The notes: generated by a model from the letters alone, not told the origin. A stretch of DNA of 64,000 bases from Cannabis sativa (GCF_029168945.1 NC_083610.1:73027580-73091579), one strand, 5' to 3'; counted from the stretch's first letter, positions 12,655 through 24,229 are shown. Translations and numbers: made by a program.

Positions 12655-13921
12655 TATTGTTATTGAACATTAGTGGTGCCTAACATCACTACTACAAATA
12701 TCAGAATTCGCGACGATTTTAAAAATAATTTTTTTCGGGAACTGTCGTTAAAAAAATTAAATAACTATTTAAAATCGTCAGGAAAAATTTAGTATTTCCG
12801 GCGGTTTAAAATCGTAGTAAACAAAATAAGCGACGTTTTTTAATAAAATGTGATTTTTTAATAGATCCTTATAGGCGAAAACCGTCACCTATAAGGGTCC
12901 ATTAAAAAATCGTCACCTACTTCTCGCCACATTTCCCACATGCCCACCTACTTTTTTTCTATTTCCCACATGCCCACCTATTTCTTCTCAGCTATTTCTT
13001 TTCCATTTCTTACACCCTAAAATAAAAATCTTAACTCTCCAAAACCCCACGCACGCCTCCGCACCATCGCCCCCCTCTCTCGCCGTCTTCCTCCCTCTCT
13101 CGATCTTCATTTCTTCTCGTCCATCGATCTCCACCCACCCCTCCTCGCGTCGGTCTCCCTCTACTCTCCGTCGCATACGTTGGACCACCACCACCTCCAG
13201 TCGGTGTCTCTCTCATCTTCGTCTCATATGTCGGACCACCACCACCTCCCGTCTGTCTCCCTCTCTCTCTTTCTCTCTCTCCGAGCTCGGTATAAATATA
13301 TTTATTTATTTATATACTTTTTTATTTATTATATATATTTATTTTGTTATTGTATAAATTTAATGTGTTTTAAAGTTAGTTGTTATTGTAACAAAATTAA
13401 TTAGTTATAAAACTAAAGCAGGAAAAAAATGAAAGAAAATACAGATTTTTTTTGTCATTAATGGCAGAAAAATCTGTATTTTTTTTCTCTTTTTTTTTAC
13501 ATTCTCGGCGGTTTAAAATCGTCGCCTATAACAGGGTATAGGCGACGGTTTTACACCGTTCCCTATACTAAAACTGTCGCCTATAGTATAAGGCATTGTT
13601 ATAAACTGTCGCCTATACCCAGTTATAGGCGACGGTTTTAAACCGTCAGAAAACCTACATTACCGTCGCCTATTCTGCCCGTTTTACGAGATTGTATAGG
13701 CGATGGTTATAGAAACCGATAGAAATACTTTAAACGATTGTTTAAAAACGTCAGGAAAATCCATTTTTGTAGTAGTGCATCTTTAGACATGTCGTCTTGT
13801 GATTGGTTAGCGATACTCCCCAAAAGTTATTACATTAAATTATATGGGACCATATACTTAATTGGACCAATAGCGATAATGACACGTAAGAAAATAATAA
13901 GCACCACTGATACCTTTTAGC
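12655..13921. mobile_element. MITE (GGTGCCTAAC family) interrupted by a CACTA element
   Basis: The left arm (about 12655-12686) and right part (13778-13921) become one MITE when 12687-13780 is removed. The left arm reads ATTAGTGGTGCCTAACAT; the right end is complementary (GCACCACTGATACCTTTTAGCATT). The interior motif TGATTGGTTAGCGATA is shared with the copies at 48800 and 55534, which have no insertion at this point. The exact outer ends are approximate. Confidence 0.6.
12687..13777. mobile_element. Non-autonomous CACTA (En/Spm-type) transposon
   Basis: A 1091-bp element that begins CACTACTACAAA and ends with its exact reverse complement TTTGTAGTAGTG. It is flanked by a 3-bp duplication CAT (12684-12686 and 13778-13780), the diagnostic CACTA pattern. 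Subterminal regions carry many copies of a GGCGACGGTTTTA / CGTCGCCTATA motif in both orientations (12700-12920 and 13500-13740), as expected for transposase-binding repeats. No transposase is encoded. The centre (12920-13290) is pyrimidine-rich and looks unlike the ends. Confidence 0.85.
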
Positions 13922-14990
13922 ATTTCTACTAAAAGAAAAAAAAAATAGTTGTGCTGCTTTTATTAAAAAAATCAATGCTAACTATTAGACGCTAGTGGTA
14001 TGAGAAAAGAGCTACATGTCTTGTAAATGGTGAATAATTTTTTTAATAACTATTAATTAAATTATAATGTGTGAATTATATCTATGAAAATGATGGATAA
14101 TAATAAACAAATTCGACATATATTTGATATATATAATTGGACAAACATTAGTTGAAGCAATCAAGATGGTTCACAATAATTATTTCATATATGGTCATTT
14201 AGCTAATAAAATACAAAAGTAAATAATAAATTCCACACAATTATTAATTTTTTAAAAGAATGATTTTTCTTTAATTAAGTACATAATAGTTTAGTAATGA
14301 GTATAAGGGGAAGCATGAGAGTGAGCCATCTTCCAATGAATGACTTTAAGCCTTGTGACCCATTACAGACCAATTTGTTGTTATGATATGTGCATACTTG
14401 TTGCTTCCTGAAAGGGGTAACAAAATTATCGTATATATATATTTGGACTATTATTGCTATACATATAATTACTCTCCATCATCATAAAATTTAACATATC
14501 TTATTATTAATATAAATATTATTCATGAACTACATGTTGTCATTAATAATAAGAAACCCTAAACATGAACTACACGTATGAAATTTAATCATTTTATAAA
14601 AAAAAACAGTTTTATTTACGTAAAAATTTATAAGAGTGCTTTAAAAAAAATTATAAAGGTAATTCATTTTAATAATTTTTATTTTATATAAAATATTAAC
14701 TTTAATTTATACTAATTTTTTTTTCTAATTCAAGTTCTTACAAATTATTATTAAATAAAAATAATTATATATTAAATATTATGATAAAAAATTTATTAGA
14801 AAAAATACCCATGATTTAAAAAAAATAATAAAAATAAATATTAAAATTAACACAAAATCACGTACGAAATTATCTTTTAAAGATATTAAAAAATGATTTG
14901 GAGTTTAATTTTTCTACTGTAAACCTTATTCTTATTATTATTTTTAATTTTAGAGTGTAATTATAAATTTTTTTGGGTGTAAAAAAACTT
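13922..14990. other. AT-rich downstream flank of the thaumatin-like gene
   Basis: No coding or RNA feature recognised. The stretch 14610-14890 resembles 240-560 as an old AT-rich dispersed repeat. If the thaumatin-like gene has a third exon it would lie here, but I could not identify one. Confidence 0.45.
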
Positions 14991-14995
14991 TTTTT

Positions 14996-15922
14996 TTATA
15001 TTGCAATATTAATAGTTTTAAGAAACTGCAATATCGTATTTTTCCATAATGAGATACAATTCTTCATACTAAATACTCGTAATAATAAATTACTAGAAAT
15101 ATATTTTACCAACCTCTTGGTGCAAAATGCAACCACATAATCCGTTCCGGTGCATGTAAATATACTGGTGGGATCATCATAAGCATAACTGTAAGCATTA
15201 GGGCATGCATTTTTGAATTTCTTGGAATAGAAGGTAGGTTGGCACACAACAGGGTTCCCATAAAGCCCTCGGCAGCAATACTCATCGGTATCGAACACGT
15301 CACACGCGCTCCGGCAGGCAATCGTTTTCCCATTGCTCTTGACCGCCAGCTCGTTAGGGCAACTGGTTCGGAGGTCGCCATCACATCCCGCCACGCTGCA
15401 ATTTCCTTGCCCGTGGAGTGGTGTGACGACTATGGGCAAGTTGAAACCGTCAACAAGACTCACATCATAAAAATCAGGAGATGCTAAGGTAAATTCAGCA
15501 AGTGTGGCCGGTGTCTTTCCCGAAGATCCACACTTAAGGGCATCGCCGCAAGCGCCTGTCTCGCACTTTCCTACACCGCTTTGGTCGAATTTGCAGCCAG
15601 TGCGGCCCCAAATTCGGCCAGACCAGGCCACGGGAGCTGTGAAGACAATGGATTGCCCTGGTTTCAATGCGAATCCTCCACCGTTAAAGTTCTCGCCGGG
15701 AGTCACTCCTGGCCAGATTGTCTCTTTGCAGTTGTTTATTATGGTAAACATTCTAGCTGATTCGGATAGGTTGGCTCCTGTCAAATAACAAAAAGATTTA
15801 ATAATTATTAAGTTTATAATAACAACTAATTGTCAAATTTGGATTAAAAGAAATACATACGTACCAAAAGAAACAATGAGAAGCAAAAAAAGTGAAAGAA
15901 CATTCATATGTGGAGTATCCAT
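14996..15922 (-). CDS. Thaumatin-like protein (PR-5 family)
   Basis: Two exons on the - strand. Exon 1 (15922-15865) starts MDTPHMNVLSLF and encodes a hydrophobic signal peptide. A phase-1 GT-AG intron (15864-15778) follows. Exon 2 begins at 15777, giving 279 codons if read to the stop at 14996. The mature region has all 16 family cysteines, GRTGCKFD...CETGACGDALKC near the thaumatin signature, and the acidic-cleft segment AEFTLASPDFYDVSLVDGFN. The protein should be secreted; relatives act in defence and osmotic stress. Odd point: after the last cysteine (residue 238) most family members soon end with FCP, but here FC is followed by TKR and 38 more untypical residues. A GTAAAA donor at 15109 suggests exon 2 may really end near 15110, with a short unidentified last exon to the left. 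Family is certain; the 3' end is not. Confidence 0.85.
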
Positions 15923-17350
15923 GTCTCTCTTGCTATTTCTCTATCTATAGTAATACGATCACTTTGTAATTAGTAAAGTGGTTAATTATAAAGGAGGAAT
16001 TAATGGAGGAGAAAACTAAGCAAACGAATCCCATATAAAGCATAAGAGAGAAGAAGAATACGTGTGCAGAGAGGGATAGTAATATTTACATCCCAGGAAC
16101 CTTTTCTTTAAAAACTAATATATATATAGTTATGTATACAATAATATAAGCTATATATATATATATATATATATATATGGTCATTCTTATTCTTTTCCTA
16201 GTCCTTTCATTCAAGTTTATTCTGGTTCCAATTCCATTTCTATCTTCTTCTTCCAACTTTTTGATTTGTTATATATATACATTAATCCAATATTGTTCGT
16301 ACATTGGCAGGCGTATTATACTTACTTTCACTAGTTAGGCTACCAATATATACGCAAATACACATAATATATATGGAAATTCTATATGGTTGAACCCCTA
16401 AAAAAATGACAGTACTATTTTTTTTTTTTTTTTAATTTTACAGTTTTACGTTTAATTTTTTTTTTTTTTACATTTTTACGATTTTTCTATAAAAACAACA
16501 CGAAAATAATAAGAAAACTACTGTAACAGAAAAATTAATAATAACATACAAACAAAATCAAAACAACAACAAAAAGTAGCATATATATATAAGAAAAAAT
16601 CAAAAACAAATTAACAAGAGTACAACATAAAAAGACCGTATATAAATAAAATTATAAACAATATTTAAAATTCCGCGTACAACGTATTTTTGTAATTTTT
16701 TTATTATTTTTATGTATTTGTGAAATAATCCAAAAAATAATATATATCTCTTATGTACTTTTTATATATTTAGATAATTTTAATTTCTATTTTTTTATAT
16801 ATGATAGTGTACATCGTATTAAAACATTTTGTATACTTTTAAAAAATTCAGAGTAATTTAACGTGCTCAAAATATTAAAATTGAAACATATGATGTACGC
16901 ATGCTTCTTTTATTTTATATGCTTGCAAAATAGAATATTAAATCATAAGTATAATTTATTGTAAACTATTCAGAATTTTTAAAACTTTGGAGTAGGGTAG
17001 TATATATTTTGCATGTTGTCGTATTATATTACATATTTAATTGATCAACCTTAATACAACTCATATAAATTTTGTGTCTAGAATCTTAATCCTAATCCGA
17101 CCTATTGTGTTTCCGTACTACTAACACATATCATGCTCATGTGTCGATTATACTTAGATTTTGATCACATATTTAATTTATATGTATAAATATATATATA
17201 TCAATTTATTTGGCTCATGTGAATAATATAGTAAAAATATATTTATATAAAGTTGCATTTTAGTTGAATTGATTTATTAAATAATTTATAATGAATTATA
17301 TACAATAAATAATTTTTTAATATTAAGTATAAATAAATTTATTTATTGAG
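15923..17350. other. Upstream region of the thaumatin-like gene, AT-rich
   Basis: Holds the likely 5' leader and promoter of the - strand thaumatin-like gene (roughly 15923-16200), including an (AT)n microsatellite at about 16151-16178. The rest has T runs and no gene. No individual promoter element can be assigned with confidence. Confidence 0.4.
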
Positions 17351-17359
17351 TTTTTCAAA

Positions 17360-20300
17360 AAGTAATATAATAAGAGCTTAGAAATAGTAAAATACAATAA
17401 TAGAGGAGATAAAAATTTTACGTGGTTCAGGCGTCAATGTGCCTTAGTCCACAAATTAGTCTATTGGTCTTAATAGGCTTGTATGATATTTTTACAGTGC
17501 TTATGCATGAAATCCTAACTCTGTACTCTTAGTTTCTTTTGAAGAAGAAAAAAACTTAGAGTAATTTTAATAGAGCTTCAGCTATCTTGAATTCGATCCT
17601 CCCTTCATATGGAAATAGAAGGGTATTTATAGGTTGAAGAGCGGGTATGGACACATACCTATGAACCGCCTAAGATTTTTGCAAAAAGCCCACTAATAGG
17701 GTACAATACATGCAAAGAGCTAATTATTGGGCCCCTTGGAAGCTATTGTGCTCGTGCGTTGAAGTAGTTGGATCATAGGGGACCACCATTCATACAGGAT
17801 GCATGTCGCCAAAAGGTTTAATCCTTTAAAAGTAAATGTCTGGAATAATTTTCTGGATAAAAATCGCGTACTACCATGGCCTGTCATAGGAGACAAGATC
17901 TAATTGTGTCAGAAAAGCATAATTATCGCTAGGTGTTGTGCTATAGAATTAGATATACGCAAGTGCACGTAGTCACAAACAAGTAATACAATGATAAGTA
18001 AAAGAGTATCGTCTCCACAGGGATTGATTAGAAATTAATTATTCAAAAATCAATATTAAACAATTTGGTTAAAACAACCAAGAAGTGATAATTTGAACTA
18101 GGCTAAAAACTAAATAAGAAAGTAAATAAAATGAGAAAAGAAAATGAGCAAAGTGATGAGCTAGAACGATTAAATCCCCCTAGAATGCAAATTCAATGTA
18201 AATGTCATAGAAGAATACATTAGTAATTAAATTTTGTCATCCGAAAATATAAATAAACATATAATTTTTCCAAACCTATATGTTATGGGCTCTCAAGATT
18301 AAATTAACATATTCCTATGCAAATTTACACCTAGAGAACACAAATTAAGCACTAATTTCCCATGAGTCATACAAGGTAAATAGCATATTCCTATACCATC
18401 TACAAATCACACTTTTCCAAGGTGATAATCTTGCATCATTCAAGTATTTCTACTAATCTTATTTTTTCCAAAATCAAAATTAGCTAACAGCCTACAATTG
18501 GTGATCAATCAAAAATAGGTAAACAAACATTAGGCATCCTTGAATGAACAATTCTTTATTATCAAAAACATTCATAAAACATCAATAAAATTCATAATCC
18601 AAGGTTCATTAAAAGTTTTAACTAAGATAAATTAGTTCATGCTCAAAAATACAAAAATACCCAAAATAAAAATAAAGAAGTATGAAAATGAAATACAAAA
18701 GATTAAAGGAGTAGAAGAAACTATGTGGATAGATCCTCCTTCTTCCTTCTTCCTTGTGCACTCCTCTTCTTCTTCTTCTTCTTCTTTTTCTTCATTCCTC
18801 TAAGTATTTTCAATAATGGTGGCTCCAAGAATTGTGTTCCTCCCTTTTCTTTTAAGCTAGGGTAAAATTTCCTTTTCTACCTTTTCAAAAATGCCCCTCC
18901 ACATGGTTCCTTAATTCCCACTTAGAGACTTTTCCAACTAGATCAGCTCAAAACCACTTGTCTTTCACCACCTCAGCCTCATTTTTGCCACATCAATTAA
19001 TAAATTGCCACATTATCTTTTTCTACATTAGTTTCAACAATCAGCCCTGCTACTTTTGCTGCAGCAAAATTCTTAGCAAAACTTCAGCAAAACCTTGCAC
19101 TTTCTCTATTAAGTCATTTTCTTTACCAAAACTCAAATAAAACTTAATAATTTCCACTAACAACTCCAAATTACCCAAAAGAACATAAAAATGCAAAATA
19201 ATATATTTTCTCACAAAATGGAAGGAAAAGAACTAAATACAAGTAAAATACACACAAATTAAGCTAAAAAAATATAACAAATAACTCTTTATTCAAGAGT
19301 TATCACTAGGAAATTTGGGTATATCCTTAAGGTAGACGTTTGAATCTCTTTTAGGCTGTCGGCGTCCGTGATAAGCCCTTCAGTAACCTTCTAAGTATCA
19401 TTTTGGGAAAACTTTAATCCTGGGCACTCCAGGTCCCGGAGCAAGGGTAAGCCTTTCATGTCTCGAATGGCATAATTTTTCGTGTATCCTCTGGCCTTGA
19501 TCTATTCCTGGCTTCGTGGAGCCTCTTTGTGATTTGATGTCACAGAGGATACTTATTTAATGATTTTTCGGAGCCTTACTTCTCTTTTTATGCCACATGT
19601 TTTGCTGTCCAAGAGTGATGATAACATTTACCCTCCAAGATTCCGAAACTTTGCAAGTTGTGGGAGCTTGCAATCCTCCTCTAGATCTCTGAGGCATATT
19701 TATGACACGTGGATAATTTTTGGGAACATGGATGTGTTCTTTTTATTGAATTGTCGTCGGTTGAAAGATCAAGAATTAAGATGCCACTGGTGTGGCACAC
19801 ATGACATGTCTTTAGTGAACCCACTGTCAACATGCGTGTGTTGGAGGCACGTTTTCCAGGGGAAGTTGTATTGATGCATGGAAGGTCGATTGACATGACC
19901 ATCCTTTAATGCATATTGGGCTCAAGACAGCTAATGATGAAAAATTTAAGCATTGAGCAGATTTTAAATGCCATCTTTTCAACTCCCTATCCGTTAGATC
20001 AAATTGTGCTTTTTGGAGGGAGAATCCAGACTATTTATTTTGAATTGCACGAACTTGATTAGACTATAAATAGATCCATCATACACCACTTCCTCTTCTT
20101 TACCATTTTAGACTTTTTTAAAAAATCCTTGCTTTCAAATTTCAAACCAGAGCCCTATTTCCCAAAAAAATGTTTTGATCTTGTGCTCGTTTTGGTCGGT
20201 GAATGTAAGAATTTTTGGACTACTTAATCTATTCTTAGAACTTCGTTCAACCCACTTTCAGAGTGTATAGCCATTGCACCTTGAATCATTCCACCCCTAG

Positions 20301-20633
20301 TCGAAACAGGATTTCGACGTGCAAGTCAGCTTCGACCGATTGATTGACTGGGTGCACAACTCTTAGGCAGATTTCCACAATAACCCCTCGTCTTCCACTC
20401 GTATATCAAGTAAGTATCCTGATGCTTGTTGAATCTTGCCATTTCATATCTAGGATAGAAATGCTTAGTTCAAGGTAAGTCTAGGATATCTAATATATAT
20501 GAATGGTAAACTGATGTCCGTAGAGTTGTATTTCTAGAACAGGGTTATGTTAAAATTGCCCCGCCGAAGGAATGTTAACGTCACCTTAATAGTCAAGGTA
20601 TGGTGCCCTGATTTTTTTAAATGTTTGCATGTT
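17360..20633 (+). mobile_element. Old gypsy-type LTR and leader, interrupted by a solo LTR
   Basis: 17360-17933 and 19311-20633 flank an inserted solo LTR and read as one older retroelement region. A TATA-like CTATAAATAG at about 20067 is followed by leader-like sequence. 17380-17480 carries an ACGTGGTTCAGG-type LTR motif common in plants. The gag-like remnant that may belong to it resumes after the nested copia insertions (35820-37150). Boundaries and exact family are uncertain. Confidence 0.4.
17934..19305. mobile_element. Solo LTR, 1372 bp, with TSD CTAGG
   Basis: The sequence starts TGTTGTGC and ends GAGTTATCA (TG...CA). It is flanked by a perfect 5-bp duplication CTAGG (17929-17933 and 19306-19310). 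The interior has LTR-like text (GTATCGTCTCCACAGGGA near its left end) and a (CTT)n microsatellite near 18768-18795. No coding. A solo LTR arises by recombination between the two LTRs of a full element. Confidence 0.8.
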
Positions 20634-21308
20634 CTTAGTGTTGGGTTTTATGCCTTAAATAAAATTCATTTCAATATAATCAGATTTACTTATTAATAAA
20701 GATCAGAAATAACATTTTATGTTGCATGGTTCACATGATTTATTTCATGATTATATGTATATAATGTATGAATTCTTTTTAAGTCCAGAACATATGAGTT
20801 TGTTAAAGATTATAGTGTTGTCAGCACAGTGGAATATAATCTTAATTATATGTTCAAAAGTTTATTCCCTGATTTGTCAGAACACTGGATTTAGACTGAC
20901 ATGGTATAATCAGCGATAGGTATTCTTACACCTTGGAAAAGTGTTATGTCCTTTCCAGGACATTGGCAAAGTTTACCAGTATCAGATGTATGGAGTATAC
21001 ATCGGAAGGGACCAATATTGAACTTTGATTAGATATATTAAAATTTACCGTAATATCTATTCAATTCAATATCACCTGTTGATCCTAGATCAAATGATCT
21101 TAATCCTGATATGGTTAGGTTCAATCTCAAGAGTGTTACTCGTGTTCTTTGATTTATTAGTTAAGCCTACTTTTGGGTCAGGGTGATACGTACATTTTGG
21201 GAACACGGTAATGCAATTGAGTGGGAGCGCTAACATAAATATGGAATCTATAGCTTCTATTTGGCAAAATAGAAAGTAAAGGATGATTTCCTTCGAGCTT
21301 AACCAAAC

Positions 21309-21741
21309 TGTAACGTCCCTGATTCAAGCCTCCATTGGGCCCTTACACCCACGGAATGAATGGCTCTTATACACGAGTACGTCACTCTGGCTGCTTCATG
21401 GACTAATGACTGACCCTACAGACCAACACGAGTGTTTCCAGCGTGCTTTGTCCTCACTCACACGCTTCCTGGGCAAACTTCCCAGGAGGTCACCCATCCT
21501 TAAATTGCTCCAAGCCAAGCACGCTTAACTGTGGAGTTCTTTCGTGATGGGCTACCGAAAAACAAGATGCACCTTGTTGATATAGGTAGTACCAATCAAT
21601 CCATTTAAGCCCTCTTCAACTGTGTAGTCCCATACCTACACAGTCTCAGAATCATCCCACTTGACCTTCCCCAGGCGGTGTGGGATTGCACAGCTTACCC
21701 GGTGTTTCCCCTTACGGATCACGGGACTACTGACTGTCACA
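21309..21741 (-). repeat. Cassandra LTR 1
   Basis: 433 bp. On the - strand it starts TGTGACAG at 21741 and ends GGGACGTTACA at 21309. It carries the 5S-like segment. It is followed on its 5' side by a 71-bp internal domain (21742-21812) with a primer-binding site at 21799-21810. Confidence 0.85.
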
Positions 21742-21812
21742 ATCACCCCCCTTACGGGGTCTGACGTCCTCATCGACCAGACTTCTGGCTGGGTCAAGGC
21801 TCTGATACCATT

Positions 21813-22244
21813 TGTAACGTCCCCGCTTCAAGCCTCCATTGGGCCCTTACACCCATGGAATGAATGGATCTTATACACGAGTACGTCACTCTGGCTGCTT
21901 CATGGACTGATGACTGACCCTACAGACCAACACGAGTGTTTCCAGCGTGCTTTGTCCTCACTCACACGCTTCCTGGGCAAACTTCTCAGGAGGTCACCCA
22001 TCCTTGAAATTGCTCCAGGCCAAGCACGCTTAACTGTGGAGTTCTTTCGAGATGGGCTACCGAAAAACAAGATGCACCTTGTTGATATAGGTAGTACCAA
22101 TCAATCCATTTAAGCTCTCTTTAACTGTGTAGTCCCATACCTACACAGTCTCAGAATCATCCCACTTGACCTTCCCCAGGCGGTGTGGGATTGCACGGCT
22201 ACCGGTGTTTCCCCTTACGGATCACGGGACTGCGGCCCATCACA
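21813..22244 (-). repeat. Cassandra LTR 2
   Basis: 432 bp, same orientation as LTR 1 and nearly identical to it except near its 5' end. The next internal domain (22245-22311) is 67 bp and has small deletions, one of them in the primer-binding site. Confidence 0.85.
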
Positions 22245-22311
22245 ATCACCCCCGCTACGGGTCCGACGTCCTCGTCGACCACACTTCCGTGGGTCGAGGC
22301 TCGATACCATT

Positions 22312-22743
22312 TGTAACGTCCCCGCTTCAAGCCTCCATCGGGTCCTTACACCCACGAATGAATGGCTCTTATACACGAGTATGTCACTGCAGTGCTTCAT
22401 GGAGCGATGACTGACCCTACAGACCAACACGAGTGTTTCCAGCGTGTTTTGTCCTCACTCACACGCATCCTGGGAAAACTTCCCAGGAGGTCACCCATCC
22501 TTGAAATTGCTCCAGGCCAAGCACGCTTAACTGTGGAGTTCTTTCGAGATGGGCTACCGAAAAACAAGATGCACCTTGTTGATATAGGTAGTACCAATCA
22601 ATCCATTTAAGCTCTCTTCAACCATGTAGTCCCATACCTACACAGTCTCAGAATCATCCCACTTGACCTTCCCCAGGCGGTGTGGGATTGCACAGCTTAC
22701 CCGGTGTTTCCCTTTACGGATCCCGGGACTACTGACTGTCACA
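22312..22743 (-). repeat. Cassandra LTR 3
   Basis: 432 bp, - strand. Its adjoining internal domain (22744-22816) has an intact polypurine tract and an intact TGGTATCAGAGC primer-binding site. The LTR expected beyond that site is replaced by a different sequence (see 22817-23289). Confidence 0.85.
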
Positions 22744-22816
22744 ATCACCCCCCCTTACGGGGTCCGACGTCCTCGTCGACCACACTTCCGGCTGGGTCAA
22801 GGCTCTGATACCATAT

Positions 22817-23289
22817 TGTAACGCCCCGATTTCCCGAGACGTCACACTAGCTAGTCCGTTTAAAACCATTTAAGATAAAGACAATAAAAGACTTCTTTAA
22901 TGAAAAATAACTAAGCATGAGATCTCATTATTTTTAAAACAAAACATTTATTTATTCATAACCTTAAAATATAAAGCTTTACAAAAACTATTTGAATCAT
23001 AATCTTTAATGAAATATTTTTAAACCAAAACATCATGACAATCCCCTAACATGTAATCCATGCCTCGAGCTCGCCACCCTCACTGTATAGTTTTGCCTTT
23101 ACCTGCACACAGAGTACCCGTGAGCTAACGCCCAGTAAGAAGAGCTATGTAGGACATAACCCCCCAACCAGATAACATAGTCATAAGTATAACAATATCA
23201 CAACATCAAATCAATTCATACCATACTTGCATACATATACCAACATATCCTATCACATACTATTCTCAAATACAATATAACATCATAAT
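22817..23289 (-). mobile_element. Gypsy-type LTR fragment joined to a Cassandra primer-binding site
   Basis: Starts TGTAACGCCCCG, the reverse complement of a gypsy-type LTR 3' end. It continues with AT-rich sequence holding GTGAGCTAACGCCCAGTAAG, a text typical of plant gypsy LTRs of the Del/Tekay type. It is unrelated to the Cassandra LTR beyond the shared CGTTACA terminus. It lies exactly 3 bp from the Cassandra primer-binding site, where a 5' LTR belongs. It stops at 23289 against the next Cassandra LTR. The family is inferred from memory of LTR style. Confidence 0.55.
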
Positions 23290-23723
23290 TGTGAGAGTCA
23301 GTAGTCCCGTGATCCGTAAGGGGAAACACCGGGTAAGCTGTGCAATCCCACACCGCCTGGGGAAGGTCAAGTGGGATGATTCTGAGACTGTGTAGGTATG
23401 GGACTACACAGTTAAAGAGAGCTTAAATGGATTGATTGGTACTACCTATATCAACAAGGTGCATCTTGTTTTTCGGTAGCCCATCTCGAAAGAACTCCAC
23501 AGTTAAGCGTGCTTGGCCTGGAGCAATTTCAAGGATGGGTGACCTCCTGGGAAGTTTGCCCAGGAAGCGTGTGAGTGAGGACAAAGCACGCTGGAAACAC
23601 TCGTGTTGGTCTGTAGGGTCAGTCATCAGTCCATGAAGCAACCAGAGTGACGTACTCGTGTATAAGAGCCATTCATTACGTGGGTGTAAGGGCCCAATGG
23701 AGGCTTGAAGCGGGGACGTTACA
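23290..23723 (+). repeat. Cassandra LTR 4
   Basis: 434 bp, + strand, starting TGTGAGAG and ending GGGACGTTACA. It is followed by a 72-bp internal domain (23724-23795) with TGGTATCAGAGC at the start and a GTAAGGGGGGG polypurine tract at the end. Confidence 0.85.
23480..23555 (+). promoter_or_regulatory. 5S rRNA-like segment with Pol III box A and box C
   Basis: Matches plant 5S rRNA in order and spacing: CCCATC, then GAACTCC, then AGTTAAGCGTGCTTGG (box A, 23501-23516), then GGATGGGTGACCTCC TGGGAAGT (box C, 23533-23555). A 5S-like segment in the LTR defines the Cassandra family, where it can provide a Pol III internal promoter. The same segment is at 23986-24061 and, inverted, in LTRs 1-3. The copies at 59-61.7 kb are more mutated. 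Confidence 0.85.
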
Positions 23724-23795
23724 AATGGTATCAGAGCCTTGACCCAGCCGGAAGTGTGGTCGACGAGGACGTCAGACACCGTAAGGGGGGGTGAT

Positions 23796-24229
23796 TGTGA
23801 CAGTCAGTAGTCCCGGGATCCGTAAAGGGAAAAACTGGGTAAGCTGTTCAATCCCACACCGCCTGGGGAAGGTCAAGTGGGATGATTCTGAGACTGTGTA
23901 GGTATGGGACTACATGGTTGAAGAGAGCTTAAATGGATTGATTGGTACTACCTATATCAACAAGGTGCATCTTGTTTTTCGGTAGCCCATCTCGAAAGAA
24001 CTCCACAGTTAAGCGTGCTTGGCCTGGAGCAATTTCAAGGATGGGTGACCTCCTGGGAAGTTTTCCCAGGATGCGTGTGAGTGAGGACAAAACACGCTGG
24101 AAACACTCGTGTTGGTCTGTAGGGTCAGTCATCAGTCCATGAAGCAGCCAGAGTGACATACTCGTGTATAAGAGCCATTCATTCCGTGGGTGTAAGGACC
24201 CAATGGAGGCTTGAAGCGGGGACGTTACA
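23796..24229 (+). repeat. Cassandra LTR 5
   Basis: 434 bp, + strand, starting TGTGACAG and ending GGGACGTTACA, directly followed by the CAAAC duplication. Its 5S-like segment is at 23986-24061 with box A at 24007-24022 and box C at 24039-24061. Confidence 0.85.

Larger units (their letters stand above)
21309..24229. mobile_element. Inverted composite of Cassandra-type TRIMs
   Basis: Five ~433-bp LTRs, each carrying a 5S rRNA-like segment. Three are on the - strand and two on the + strand, separated by ~70-bp internal domains that contain only a primer-binding site (TGGTATCAGAGC) and a polypurine tract. The block is flanked by a perfect CAAAC duplication (21304-21308 and 24230-24234). Removing the insert and one CAAAC restores the continuous copia LTR. 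Both outer ends are LTR 3' ends (TGTAACG... at left, ...CGTTACA at right), which is abnormal. Cassandra TRIMs are non-coding and depend on enzymes of other elements. Confidence 0.85.

Noticed and set aside
15239..15788. Frames antisense to the thaumatin-like gene
   Set aside because: Shadows of a well-supported coding exon on the other strand.
23480..23555. A genuine 5S rRNA gene array
   Set aside because: Only part of the 5S sequence is present. It is embedded in ~430-bp LTRs with TG...CA ends, primer-binding sites and polypurine tracts, so it is a Cassandra TRIM and not a 5S gene.
21900..24142. Repeated 66-codon frames (five near-identical) in the 21.9-24.1 kb cluster
   Set aside because: They lie over the 5S-like part of Cassandra LTRs and recur only because the LTRs do. 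TRIMs are non-coding, and the two clusters do not preserve the frame.
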